From Chitinophaga polysaccharea (lineage in GTDB: Bacteria > Bacteroidota > Bacteroidia > Chitinophagales > Chitinophagaceae), in the NCBI RefSeq assembly GCF_007829335.1, contig NZ_VIWO01000004.1:496001-560000 (forward strand): a stretch of 64,000 nucleotides of DNA, in the 5' to 3' direction. Each line of letters opens with the position of its first letter. Position 1 is the stretch's first letter. Positions 25,200 to 34,317 of the stretch are shown here, one piece after another. The position numbers and the translations under genes are program-made. The notes beneath the pieces are model-generated. The model ran no database searches. It was not told the DNA's origin and worked only from the letters and a program-made list of their open reading frames with translations.

Positions 25200-27350
25200 T
25201 CAGTTACCCGGCGCAAAGGGGAACTGTAACTGTTTATAGTACTCCAGTGTTTTGTCTGGCGGCGTATAGTCCGCTGGTAGCGGCATATGGCTGAATGTCC
25301 GGAAATACAGCAGGCAGGCATTTCTCCACCAGGTGGCTTCCTGTTGCTGTATTTTTAACAACATGGTTACCTGTGCAAACCGCTGCGGATCTACAAAAGG
25401 ACGCAGGCTTTCCCAGGTATGCTGCATGCCGGTTACCCGGTCTGCGCCGGTGTAGTATTGGTAACACAGTTCCTCCCAAAGGTTCCTGCCACTTTTCATA
25501 CGGAAACGCCACTGCACATGATGAAACCAGAGCAGGTATTTTTCATCACAGGTGTGGATATCTTCCCATTGCCGGCGTACGGCCGGCTGGTATTGTGCCA
25601 ATGCATTACTGCCGGTGGCCGTACGATCAAAGCCAATACCGGTGCTATCTGCTTTGTGATAATAAACAGGATTCCATTCGGGGCGGTGCTGGTTGTTGAC
25701 CCAGGGGGCCGGCCCATAGTGGTGCCCTGTACCCATGATATGATGTAATCCTATGGGGTTGGAATATTGTACGATAATATCACGGCTTTCCAGCATCAAC
25801 CGGGTGGCACTTTTTAGAAAAGTAAGCTCGTTGGAGAAGGTCATACGCAACCATTCTTCTGCTATCTGTTCACTGGAAAGGGTATGATCCCATGCCAGCC
25901 GCCCCAGCGCATACCAGTTGGCCTGCGCAAAGGGATGGCCGCACCAGTTGATATCATTACCGATATTGGCTACGCCGGCCATGCCGCTGAGCATATGTTG
26001 ATCAACACTGCCATCAATGACTTTAGCTACAGTGCTGCCTGCGCCTTTGCTATAGGTATCGCTTTCCAGTGTTTCTTTGAACAGGGGAGCCAGGAAAACC
26101 AGGCTGGTTCCTTGCCCCAGGTATTCCTGTGTAAGCTGGAACTCCATCATCAATGGCGTTTTAGGCATGGCGCCAAACAGCGGATGAAAAGGTTCACGCG
26201 GCATGAAGTCGATAGCCCCGTTTTTTACCTGCAACAATACATTTGGCCTGAACTGTCCGTCGAGTGGAACAAAGTCGTCGTAAGCCTGTTTATGGCGGTC
26301 TATCGGGTTATCGTGACTATACACGAATGCGCGCCATATTACGATGCCTTTATACGGAGCAATGGCATCTGCCAGCATATTGGCGCCGTCGGCATGGGTA
26401 CGGTGATAGTCCTGTGGCCCTGGCTGCCCTTCGCTGTTCGCTTTTACAAGAAAACCACCGAAGTCGGGAATATAGGAATAGATCTCTTTTATCTTTTCTT
26501 TCCACCATCCGCGTACACTGTCATTCAGCGGATCGGCGGTGGCCAGCCCGCCAATTTCCATCGGGGCGCTGAATCGGGCGGTAAGGTATACCCGGATGCC
26601 GTAGGGACGGAACACATCGGCCAGGGCTTTCACTTTTTCCAGGTAGGCCGGCGTCAATACCGTGGCATTGGCGTTAACGTTGGTTAGTACGGTACCATTG
26701 ATACCGATAGAAGCATTGGCCCGGGCATAGTCGATATAACGCTGATCGATATACGTAGGCAGCGTATGCCAGTTCCAGATCGAAAAACCTGCATAGCCTC
26801 TTTCCACGGTGCGGTTAAGGTTATCCCAGTGATCCAGCATGCGTAACTGGATTTTAGGCGCAGATATAATAGGCTGAACAGGAATAGGCTGGGCGGTTTG
26901 CAGCAGGCGCAGAAAATGAAACACACCATAAAGCACGCCTATGGAGGTATTGCCGCTGATGAGGAGGCAGCGCTTTCCTTGTAGTATTTTGGGGACGATC
27001 ATGAAACCCTCGTTACCGGCCGCTTTCAGCAGACCGGCGATATTCGCTTGTGCGATGAGCGGACACTGTTGTGCCGTACCGGCTATCACCGTTTCATCCT
27101 GGCGGAGGGTAGCGGTGGCCGGCACCTGGGTTTGCAGCAGGCGGGAGAGGCCGTTGAGCAGTTCCTGCCTGGCAATATTCAGCGTGGCGTCGGAGGAGGG
27201 AACCATGAGGGCACTGACATGATAACGATAAGAAGCCTGCAGCATTTTATCAGCTACCGGCGGATACCGCAGCCAGAGGTCATCACCATTTTCTCCTTTG
27301 GTGAGCAGGAAGCAGCAGAGACAGAAGAACAATAACGTGGAATTTTTCAT
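25200..27350 (-). CDS. GH67 alpha-glucuronidase
   Basis: 716 residues with a signal peptide (MKNSTLLFFCLCCFLLTKG). Three regions match GH67: an N-terminal alpha/beta domain (to about 150), the TIM barrel with GGFLVKANSEGQPGPQDY, RTHADGANMLADA, LLQVKNGAIDFMPREP and MEFQLTQEYLGQ, and a helical C-terminal domain with IMGTGHHYGPAPWVN. The catalytic acidic residues lie in the ANSEGQPGP, KNGAIDF and REP stretches. The enzyme releases (4-O-methyl)-D-glucuronic acid from glucuronoxylo-oligosaccharides, probably in the periplasm. First gene of the minus-strand hexuronate operon, downstream of a LacI-type operator at 27401-27414. Confidence 0.96.
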   Translation of the reverse strand: MKNSTLLFFCLCCFLLTKGENGDDLWLRYPPVADKMLQASYRYHVSALMVPSSDATLNIARQELLNGLSRLLQTQVPATATLRQDETVIAGTAQQCPLIAQANIAGLLKAAGNEGFMIVPKILQGKRCLLISGNTSIGVLYGVFHFLRLLQTAQPIPVQPIISAPKIQLRMLDHWDNLNRTVERGYAGFSIWNWHTLPTYIDQRYIDYARANASIGINGTVLTNVNANATVLTPAYLEKVKALADVFRPYGIRVYLTARFSAPMEIGGLATADPLNDSVRGWWKEKIKEIYSYIPDFGGFLVKANSEGQPGPQDYHRTHADGANMLADAIAPYKGIVIWRAFVYSHDNPIDRHKQAYDDFVPLDGQFRPNVLLQVKNGAIDFMPREPFHPLFGAMPKTPLMMEFQLTQEYLGQGTSLVFLAPLFKETLESDTYSKGAGSTVAKVIDGSVDQHMLSGMAGVANIGNDINWCGHPFAQANWYALGRLAWDHTLSSEQIAEEWLRMTFSNELTFLKSATRLMLESRDIIVQYSNPIGLHHIMGTGHHYGPAPWVNNQHRPEWNPVYYHKADSTGIGFDRTATGSNALAQYQPAVRRQWEDIHTCDEKYLLWFHHVQWRFRMKSGRNLWEELCYQYYTGADRVTGMQHTWESLRPFVDPQRFAQVTMLLKIQQQEATWWRNACLLYFRTFSHMPLPADYTPPDKTLEYYKQLQFPFAPGN

Positions 27351-27400
27351 ATCGATAACTACCGGTTTGACGGATTTAGCATCATCTTTTTAATTATTTT

Positions 27401-27414
27401 CGCAATCGGTTGCG
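27401..27414. promoter_or_regulatory. LacI-type operator CGCAATCGGTTGCG (operon side)
   Basis: CGCAA-TCGG-TTGCG, 5-bp dyad arms, 51 bases upstream of the GH67 start and just past the LacI stop. Its first ten bases recur at 28531-28540 in front of uxuA. The size and pyrimidine-purine centre suit a LacI-family repressor; the local LacI gene lies between the two sites. Confidence 0.75.
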
Positions 27415-27435
27415 TGTAATAACCTCGAAAAAAGG

Positions 27436-28479
27436 CTATTCCGGGTTCTTATTTTTCAGGGAGGAAGCACGTATTACGAGATCAGCCCTCAGGGTGATGG
27501 CATTCGTAGCATACAGATCGCTGATACCTTTCAGGTGGTTAATCAGGTAGGTAGCAGCGGTGTGACCAATGCTATCGCCGTGGTATTCGACGGTAGTGAG
27601 ATTTGGCGCGATCACCTTGCTGATCGGATCATTGTTGAAGCCGGCGAAGGCAATGTCTTCCGGGATCCGGAGACCAGCCGCCTGCAAGGCCAGCATACAA
27701 TAAACCGCAGCAGTGTCGTTGGCCGAAAAAACGGCATCCGGGCGTTTGTTGGGCGCCAGTTCCAGTATATGCCTGGCCGCATCTGTGCCGGCCTGTTCAG
27801 AGAGCGGACCTGTAAGGTGCAATTTATCTGAAAAAGATAGGTGATGGTCCTGCAGCGCTTTCCGGTACCCATTGAGCCTTTCCTGGTACACATTTCTCAA
27901 TACATTACCTCCCAGGTGCAAGATTCGTTTACAACCCTGGTCTATCAGGTGTTTGGTGACCTGGTAGGCCGCCTCGAAGTTGTTGATCCCCACCGAGGTG
28001 CTCTCGTTGTGCGGGTACACCCGGTCGAAGAAAATAACCGGAATTTTTCGTTTAAAGAACGGCTCCAGGTGATTGATATTTTGTGTGTTGGAAGATAGTG
28101 AGATAAGCAGTCCATCCACCCGTTTGTTAAACATCGTGGCAGCGTTGCGCTTTTCTTTCTCTGCATCTTCAAGTGATTGCGCAATGATCAGGTTATAACC
28201 ATAGCGGTTGGCGGCGTTTTCCATGCCCGCCAGGGCAGACGACATGAAGTAGCTGTTGAGCCGCGGTACAATGACTCCCAGGGTATGCGTCTGCCGGCTT
28301 CTCAGGTTGCTCGCGAAGGCGTTGGACTGGTATCCCAGTACTTGCGCGGCATCCATGATCTTTTTCCGCGTGGCTTTACTGATCATCGGGTTGTTTTTCA
28401 ACCCCCGGCTTACCGTGGCTGCCGATATGTTCAGGTATTTGGCTATGTCGTATATCGTGATTTCCCGTTCTTCTAACAT
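27436..28479 (-). CDS. LacI-family transcriptional regulator of hexuronate genes
   Basis: 347 residues. The N-terminal HTH reads ITIYDIAKYLNISAATVSRG, followed by the hinge helix region (YQSNAFASNLRSRQT) and a periplasmic-binding-protein-like sensor (about 62-340, with TLGVIVPRLNSYF, the VIFFDRVYP strand and FAGFNNDPISKVIAPNLTTV). It should repress the GH67-SDR-esterase operon and uxuA through the two CGCAATCGGTT operators on either side of its gene. The inducer is probably a glucuronate or a pathway intermediate; this is inferred from context. Confidence 0.94.
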   Translation of the reverse strand: MLEEREITIYDIAKYLNISAATVSRGLKNNPMISKATRKKIMDAAQVLGYQSNAFASNLRSRQTHTLGVIVPRLNSYFMSSALAGMENAANRYGYNLIIAQSLEDAEKEKRNAATMFNKRVDGLLISLSSNTQNINHLEPFFKRKIPVIFFDRVYPHNESTSVGINNFEAAYQVTKHLIDQGCKRILHLGGNVLRNVYQERLNGYRKALQDHHLSFSDKLHLTGPLSEQAGTDAARHILELAPNKRPDAVFSANDTAAVYCMLALQAAGLRIPEDIAFAGFNNDPISKVIAPNLTTVEYHGDSIGHTAATYLINHLKGISDLYATNAITLRADLVIRASSLKNKNPE

Positions 28480-28516
28480 GTTGGTTCAACTTGTTCTTCA
28501 AAGGAAGTGAACTTTT

Positions 28517-28548
28517 TTTGAATAAAAAAACGCAATCGGTTACATTGG
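28517..28548 (+). promoter_or_regulatory. uxuA promoter with embedded LacI operator
   Basis: TTTG (28517-28520), 20 bases, TACATTGG (28541-28548, one mismatch to TAnnTTTG). The operator-like CGCAATCGGTTACA (28531-28544) fills the gap between the two boxes and overlaps the -7 box, the classic position for repression by occlusion. The ATG at 28707 implies a leader of about 150 bases. Confidence 0.65.
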
Positions 28549-28706
28549 TTTTAGTTTTTCCTATATTCGTCATCACAGGAGCCTGCCATTGGCCATCGCC
28601 TGCCTGTGAGTTGGGCTTTCACAGCCTTTGCCCGTCAGCAAGCCATCGTAGCCGCGCAGATAGTTATCCTGCGCAGTAATTGATTGGATAGTTAAACAAC
28701 ATTATT

Positions 28707-29894
28707 ATGTTAATGCATGAAACCATGCGGTGGTTTGGGCCACATGATCCGGTTAGTTTAAGCGATATCCGGCAGGCCGGTTGTGCCGGAGTTGTCACTG
28801 CCCTGCACCAGGTGCCGGTAGGTGAGATGTGGTCTTTAGCCGCAATCCGTGAGCGGCAGTACCTTATTGAACAGGCAGGCATGAGCTGGACGGTAGTAGA
28901 AAGTTTACCGGTAAGCGAAGATATAAAACGGCGTAGCGGTCATTATCTCACCCATATTGCCAACTACCGGGAAAGCCTGCATCACCTGGCTGCCTGCGGA
29001 ATTAAAGTCGTCACCTATAACTTTATGCCCGTGCTGGATTGGGTAAGAACTGACATCAGCTATCCGCTCCCTGATGGCAGCAAAGCACTTTATTTCGAGC
29101 GGGCAGCTTTTGTTGCGTTCGATCTTTTTATGTTGAAAAGACCAGCCGCTACAAGCGACTATAGTTCCATAGAAATAGCGCTGGCACACGCCTGGTGGCA
29201 AAGCCATACCGACGAACAAAAAGATACCGTGTTCCGGAATGCGCTGTTGGGTTTGCCCGGGAGTACCGGTCGTTTTGAACCTGCTGAAATATTGACCGCT
29301 TTAACTGCCTATCAGCAGGTGGATGCCGACCAATTGAGAGAAAATCTATTTTATTTTTTGGGAGAAGTGATCCCGGCCGCGGAAGCCCTGGGATTGAAGA
29401 TGGCGATCCATCCCGATGATCCTCCGTACCCGGTACTGGGGCTGCCTCGTATTGTAAGCACAGAGGCAGATTTGCATCGTATTATCCAGGCCGTACCCTC
29501 GCCGGCAAATGGCCTCTGCTATTGTACCGGGTCGCTCGGCGTAAGGTCAGGCAATGACCTCACAGGAATCATTCAACGATTGGGCACGCATATTCATTTC
29601 CTGCACCTGCGCAATACCCGTCACGATGATGCGGGTAATTTTTTTGAAGCCGCTCACTTGGATGGAGATGCAGATATGGTAGGCATTGTACGCGAATTGT
29701 TACTGCTGATGAAGCAGCGGAATATCTCGTTGCCGGTAAGGCCGGATCATGGCCACCAGATGCTGGATGATTTGCATAAAACAACTTACCCGGGGTATTC
29801 ATGTATTGGGAGGTTGAAGGGACTGGCGGAGTTGCGGGGATTGCAGGTAGGATTGGCGGGTAAATTGTTGGAGAAAACATCTAAGGAGGTATAA
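28707..29894 (+). CDS. uxuA: D-mannonate dehydratase UxuA
   Basis: 395 residues, close to the E. coli enzyme in length. Dehydrates D-mannonate to 2-keto-3-deoxy-D-gluconate in the glucuronate pathway. Clear family blocks: MRWFGPHDPVSLSDIRQAG, GVVTALHQVPVGE, YNFMPVLDWVRTD, MAIHPDDPPYPVLGLPRIVS, a CTGSLGVRSGNDL loop and RPDHGHQMLDD, supplying metal-binding His, Cys, His and Asp. Start either 28707 or the ATG two codons on; MHETMRW aligns with the E. coli start. It is divergent from the LacI gene and has its own operator-covered promoter. Confidence 0.96.
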   Translation: MLMHETMRWFGPHDPVSLSDIRQAGCAGVVTALHQVPVGEMWSLAAIRERQYLIEQAGMSWTVVESLPVSEDIKRRSGHYLTHIANYRESLHHLAACGIKVVTYNFMPVLDWVRTDISYPLPDGSKALYFERAAFVAFDLFMLKRPAATSDYSSIEIALAHAWWQSHTDEQKDTVFRNALLGLPGSTGRFEPAEILTALTAYQQVDADQLRENLFYFLGEVIPAAEALGLKMAIHPDDPPYPVLGLPRIVSTEADLHRIIQAVPSPANGLCYCTGSLGVRSGNDLTGIIQRLGTHIHFLHLRNTRHDDAGNFFEAAHLDGDADMVGIVRELLLLMKQRNISLPVRPDHGHQMLDDLHKTTYPGYSCIGRLKGLAELRGLQVGLAGKLLEKTSKEV

Positions 29895-29991
29895 TAGGTT
29901 TTTATTTCAGAAGTACTAATTGTTAATACATTTTTAATTGCATTTGCCGGCCATATTTCGGCTATGCCGCTGCTAGCTTTGTCAATTTACC

Positions 29992-30007
29992 AAACGCGAG
30001 CGCGTTT
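29992..30007. promoter_or_regulatory. Perfect palindrome AAACGCG-AG-CGCGTTT
   Basis: 7-bp perfect arms around 2 bases, 15 bases upstream of the AlbA_2 remnant and just after a -7-like TAGCTTTG (29974-29981). It looks like an operator for a LacI- or TetR-type protein; the binding protein is unknown. Confidence 0.4.
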
Positions 30008-30022
30008 ATACTAAGCTGACAA

Positions 30023-30436
30023 TTGTTTATGCAGGAACAACAAAATATAGCATACAAGCAATCATGGAGAGATGAACACCCGAAATGGGTATGCGGATTA
30101 GCGAATGCCCAGGGTGGCAAGTTATTTATAGGTGTTGATGATAGGGAGATGGTGGTAGGATTAGATGAGTATAAGAAGCTAATGGATGATATTCCTAATA
30201 AGGTCGTTAATCACCTGGGCCTGGTGGTCGATGTCAATTTGCTGCAAAGTGAAAACAAGCGATATATAGAAATCAATGTCCCGGTTAGCAGTATAGGCAT
30301 TAAAAGCTGGCGGATCAGTGAGGTGTATAAAGACTTCCTGAGAGCTAACGGAGACACCGCTGATCCCTATCTTCAGCATCCTGATGGCAGTATTTGGGAG
30401 AGTGCCGATGATTACCTCATTAGGCCATGGTGCTAA
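30023..30436 (+). pseudogene. Truncated AlbA_2 (Schlafen-like) DNA-binding-domain protein
   Basis: 137 codons. Residues 1-95 match the N-terminal AlbA_2 domain of RecG-like ATP-dependent helicase-related regulators (QEQQNIAYKQSWRDEHPKW, LANAQGGKLFIGVDD, KVVNHLGLVVDVNLLQSENK). The family normally runs to 400 residues or more with a helicase-like region and a winged helix. Here the match breaks after VPVSS, and the last 45 residues are unrelated. I read this as a deletion-fused remnant, still open but probably not functional in its original role. The next 420 bases hold more debris. Confidence 0.65.
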
Positions 30437-30557
30437 CTGCCACCAGGAGAAAAACGGCCCTGTACTCCCGGATATAATGATTTAAAGCAATATCCTGGGT
30501 GAAAAGGACCCGGTATTGACCTACTTGCTTCATATGATACCATAAGTACTCCGGCGA

Positions 30558-30753
30558 TTAAAAAATAAGCCAGTTGCTAAACTCTTTTATGTCTTTCACT
30601 GTTTTAATAAGGTAATCATTCTTCTTCTTCCGTTGTTAAGGAAGCTGGTAAAACAATATCAGCAACGGTTAACCTACCATCAGGATGTGGCCGGAACAGT
30701 TCATGTATTATGAGCTTATGATTGTAGTATAGACGATACGTGATTCTTTTTGT
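30558..30753 (-). pseudogene. Frameshifted remnant of an unknown gene
   Basis: On the minus strand a frame without start codon reads ITYRLYYNHKLIIHELFRPH, then PDGRLTVADIVLPASLTTEE, and stops at 30616 after a GAA run. Shifting frame inside that run continues it as NDYLIKTVKDIKEFSNWLIF to a stop at 30558. The composition looks like real protein on both sides of the shift. No family was recognised and no start codon was found, since a stop lies just upstream. The rest of 30437-30857 shows nothing clear. Confidence 0.3.
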
Positions 30754-30857
30754 TCAATTTGATCACTTGTCGGTAACATTCATTCGTTATTGTAGGATGC
30801 ACCATTTTTAGCAATTATCAACCAGTAATTCTCTAACATTAATTAAACACCAGATGT

Positions 30858-33800
30858 ATGTGGAAACAGCTCCCTACCTGTATAGGCTACATGATACTAT
30901 CATGCCTGCTACTTAGTCTGTCTATTACAGTAAATGCACAACAAACGAAGATTATAGGTAAGGTTACCGGTCCTGGTAACGTGCCTGTCCCGGGTGTTAC
31001 GGTCCTTATCAAAGGCAATACTACCAGGGGGACTGCTACAGATCTCAATGGTAATTATACCATACAGGCGGCTGCAGACGCCACCCTCACGTTTAGCGCC
31101 GTTGGTTATATAAAACAGGAAACACCGGTAGGCGGAAGAAGCATTATCAACATCACCCTGGTAGAAGACAACAAACAATTGGGTGAGTTGGTGGTAACGG
31201 CTTTAGGTGTTAGGAAGGAAAAGAAAAAACTCGGGTACTCGGTAACAGAACTCAAAGGGGAGGAGCTGGCTGTTACCAATGAAATTAACCCTGTCAATGC
31301 ATTACAAGGCAAGGTGGCCGGGGTGCAGATCGACCAGGGCGCCGGTGGATTGTTCGGCAGCACCAAAATCCTGATCCGGGGTAACTCTACATTGGGTAAC
31401 AACAACCAGCCCATTTTCGTGATTGATGGCGTGATCATGGATAACAATACCTTCAGCGGTACCGGCCGCGATTTCGGGAACGATCTTAAAAACCTCAATA
31501 TGGAGGATTTTGAGAGCGTGTCTGTCCTGAAAGGCTCTGCTGCCGCCGCACTTTATGGCTCCCGTGCTATCAACGGGGTAATATTGATTACCACCAAAAA
31601 AGGAAAGGCACAGAAAGGGATAGGCGTTAACGTGACCCAATCATACAACGTATTTAAACCTTATTCTGGCCCCGATTTTCAGAATGAATATGGCGGAGGT
31701 ACTGTCGGTGCCTTCTTTACCGATAACCGCGATCAGAACTATAAACCAGAAGATGCCTGGAGAACCAAGGTATTTCCGATAGACCCGGCCACCGGGAAGC
31801 CTTATATCGACCGGCAGGTAGGCCGGGAACTCGAAAACTGGGGCCCTAAATTTACAGGACAGGAGGTAACCAACTACGACGGAACCACTACCCGCTATGT
31901 GGCCCAACCGCATAATTTCCTGGATGCCTTCCAGACCGGTCGTGGCTATGCCACCAATATCGCTATGGACGGAGGAAATGATAAATCTACCTTCCGCCTG
32001 TCGTATACCCGCGATCAAAGCGACGGTATTGTACGCATGAACTCCATGGTTAAAAATGCTTTTGACCTTCGCGTCACACATAATATCAATAAATGGATCA
32101 CCGCAGATGTAAGCGCCAACTACACCGTTTTTAACGGTAAAAATCCTCCCCGCCTGGGTGGCCTGGATGCCTTTGCTTCCTATAACTTCGGTAAACTGTT
32201 TTCCTGGGTGCTGCCACGTAACTATGATACAAAGTACTGGATGCAGCGCGATAAATACGTGAGCGTATTCGGAGGTACCCCCAATCCCGGAGATCCTGCG
32301 GAACCAAACAAGGCGCCTGAATCACGCTTTTGGTTTAATTTATTTGAAAACAGCTATATCCAGGATGAACAGAATATAAGGGGACGTATTGCCTTAACCG
32401 CTACCCTGAATCCATGGGCCAAATTGCAGCTGGAAGGAAACGTCAATAACCTGTATCTCCGCAATGAAAATAAAGAACTGGGGCAGGGACATGACTTTAC
32501 CGGTGGCTTGTATGGACTGGGACATACTTCCAAGGAAAGTTATTTCCTGAAATGGATGCTGATGGTCAACAAGAACCTTACTAAAGACCTGGAGTTAAAT
32601 GGATATATCGGCGGTGAAACACAACGTTATAATACTACCTATAACTATAGCGAAACCCGTGGAGGATTGAGCTATCCGGGGAATTACTTCATCGCCAACT
32701 CCGTACAAACACCCTTTACAGAAGGAGGTGTGAAAAGCCGGAAAGCATTCAACTCATTATATGCCAGCGCCGATCTCGCATTTAAAAACCAGCTGTTCCT
32801 CCTGGCTACCTGGCGCGGCGACTGGTCCTCTGCATTGACTTATACAAATGGAACCGGTAATAATTTTTACAACTATCCGGCTGTCAGTTTGTCCTGGCTA
32901 TTTTCAGAAACCTTCAAGTTGCCGGACTGGATTAGCTATGGTAAGCTAAGAGCCAACATAGCCGCACTCGGAAAGGATACGGATCCGTTTGGTATCAACC
33001 CGGGTTTTGCGTTTAACGGTTATACCAACAGCAATACCACCGACTACCCGATTTCTACCTATACCCGGTACCCGGATCCGCTTACCGGTAAGTTCATTGC
33101 GCTCGTACCCAACCTGAAACCTGAAAGGAAGATTGCCAAGGAAATAGGCGCGGAAATGCGTTTCCTGAAAAACCGAATCGGGTTTGATATCTCCCTGTAC
33201 CAGGACAACACGAAAAACCAGATTATCAGTATCGGCACGCCGCCGGAAACAGGCCTGGAAGGGATTATCATCAACGCAGGAAATATCCAGAACAAGGGTA
33301 TAGAACTGATGATAACCGGCACGCCCGTGCAAACCAAGAATTTTGAGTGGAATACCAGTTTCAACTACTCCCGTAACCGTAATCTCATCGTAGACCTGTA
33401 TGCCGGACGTAATGAATATGACCTGGGCGCTAACATAGGTGAAATAAGTACCTGGGCTATTGTAGGAAAATCCTACGGTACCCTGCGCACTACCATTCAC
33501 TCCTCGCCTTACCAGGCTACAGATGCCAATGGTAATCCCATTGCGAGCCCCAATAACGGCAAGCCAATACTGGCCTGGCGTTCAGACGCGCGGGCAGCTT
33601 TCCCGGCCCGTAGCAACACCTTGCAGGATGTGGGCGACATCAACGCCAAATTCCGCGGCGGTTGGGAAAACACATTCCGCTATAAGAACTTCAGCCTGGG
33701 CGTACTGCTGGATGCTAAATTCGGAGGCGACTTTGTGCTGCTGACTTACCGCTATGGCACCCATACCGGCGTATTCCCCAATACCCTGGCAGGCCGCGAC

Positions 33801-34295
33801 GCCAGCCATGGTGGTATTACCTGGACCAGCAAATATGATAACCAGACCTATGATGACGGCCTTATCCCCGACGGCGTTTTTGCCAAAGGACAAATGGTAA
33901 CGCAGCCCAACGGCAGCCAGGTAGACGTAGGTGGTATGTCTTACCAGGAAGCTTATAACAAGGGATATGTAGAACCTACACATGCACCGCAATTCTATTA
34001 TCGCTATGGCTCTTCTTCTACCGGCGTAGCTGATTACTGGATTAAAAAGAATTCATGGATCTCCCTGCGGCAGGTGTCACTGTCTTATCGCTTCTCACCG
34101 AAGATCTGCGAAAAGCTACACCTCAATAACCTCAGCCTGGCAGTGGTAGGACGTGATTTGCTTTATCTCTATAACAGCTTGCCATTTAACTACAACCCGG
34201 CCTCCAACAACTCTAACAACACGGCATTTTCCGGTGAAGAGGGTTTCCTGCCAATGGTACGGTCTATTGCAGGAACCATCAGAGTGGGCTTCTAA
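30858..34295 (+). CDS. SusC/RagA-family TonB-dependent outer-membrane receptor
   Basis: 1145 residues. Signal peptide to about residue 28 (ITVNAQQ), a CarboxypepD_reg-like domain (about 33-108, TRGTATDLNGNYTIQA), plug (about 115-240, with GELVVTALGVRKEKKKLGYS, a VNALQGKVAGVQID block, KILIRG and AALYGSRAINGVILITTKKG) and the beta-barrel to the C-terminal GTIRVGF strand. The LG(V/I)xxExKxLGYS plug type is usually paired with SusD_2-like lipoproteins, as here 22 bases downstream. Located just past the uxuA gene, it could serve xylan-derived sugars, but no glycosidase is in its operon and debris separates it from uxuA. Confidence 0.96.
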   Translation: MWKQLPTCIGYMILSCLLLSLSITVNAQQTKIIGKVTGPGNVPVPGVTVLIKGNTTRGTATDLNGNYTIQAAADATLTFSAVGYIKQETPVGGRSIINITLVEDNKQLGELVVTALGVRKEKKKLGYSVTELKGEELAVTNEINPVNALQGKVAGVQIDQGAGGLFGSTKILIRGNSTLGNNNQPIFVIDGVIMDNNTFSGTGRDFGNDLKNLNMEDFESVSVLKGSAAAALYGSRAINGVILITTKKGKAQKGIGVNVTQSYNVFKPYSGPDFQNEYGGGTVGAFFTDNRDQNYKPEDAWRTKVFPIDPATGKPYIDRQVGRELENWGPKFTGQEVTNYDGTTTRYVAQPHNFLDAFQTGRGYATNIAMDGGNDKSTFRLSYTRDQSDGIVRMNSMVKNAFDLRVTHNINKWITADVSANYTVFNGKNPPRLGGLDAFASYNFGKLFSWVLPRNYDTKYWMQRDKYVSVFGGTPNPGDPAEPNKAPESRFWFNLFENSYIQDEQNIRGRIALTATLNPWAKLQLEGNVNNLYLRNENKELGQGHDFTGGLYGLGHTSKESYFLKWMLMVNKNLTKDLELNGYIGGETQRYNTTYNYSETRGGLSYPGNYFIANSVQTPFTEGGVKSRKAFNSLYASADLAFKNQLFLLATWRGDWSSALTYTNGTGNNFYNYPAVSLSWLFSETFKLPDWISYGKLRANIAALGKDTDPFGINPGFAFNGYTNSNTTDYPISTYTRYPDPLTGKFIALVPNLKPERKIAKEIGAEMRFLKNRIGFDISLYQDNTKNQIISIGTPPETGLEGIIINAGNIQNKGIELMITGTPVQTKNFEWNTSFNYSRNRNLIVDLYAGRNEYDLGANIGEISTWAIVGKSYGTLRTTIHSSPYQATDANGNPIASPNNGKPILAWRSDARAAFPARSNTLQDVGDINAKFRGGWENTFRYKNFSLGVLLDAKFGGDFVLLTYRYGTHTGVFPNTLAGRDASHGGITWTSKYDNQTYDDGLIPDGVFAKGQMVTQPNGSQVDVGGMSYQEAYNKGYVEPTHAPQFYYRYGSSSTGVADYWIKKNSWISLRQVSLSYRFSPKICEKLHLNNLSLAVVGRDLLYLYNSLPFNYNPASNNSNNTAFSGEEGFLPMVRSIAGTIRVGF

Positions 34296-34317
34296 ATAAA
34301 ATATAAACTGATTAGCT

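Noticed and set aside
25172..25321. 50-codon N-terminal extension of the SDR
   Set aside because: It overlaps the end of the GH67 gene, and SDRs begin at the Rossmann strand (25171).
25884..26687. Antisense open frame of 267 codons under GH67
   Set aside because: Shadow of the alpha-glucuronidase; its composition follows the opposite strand.
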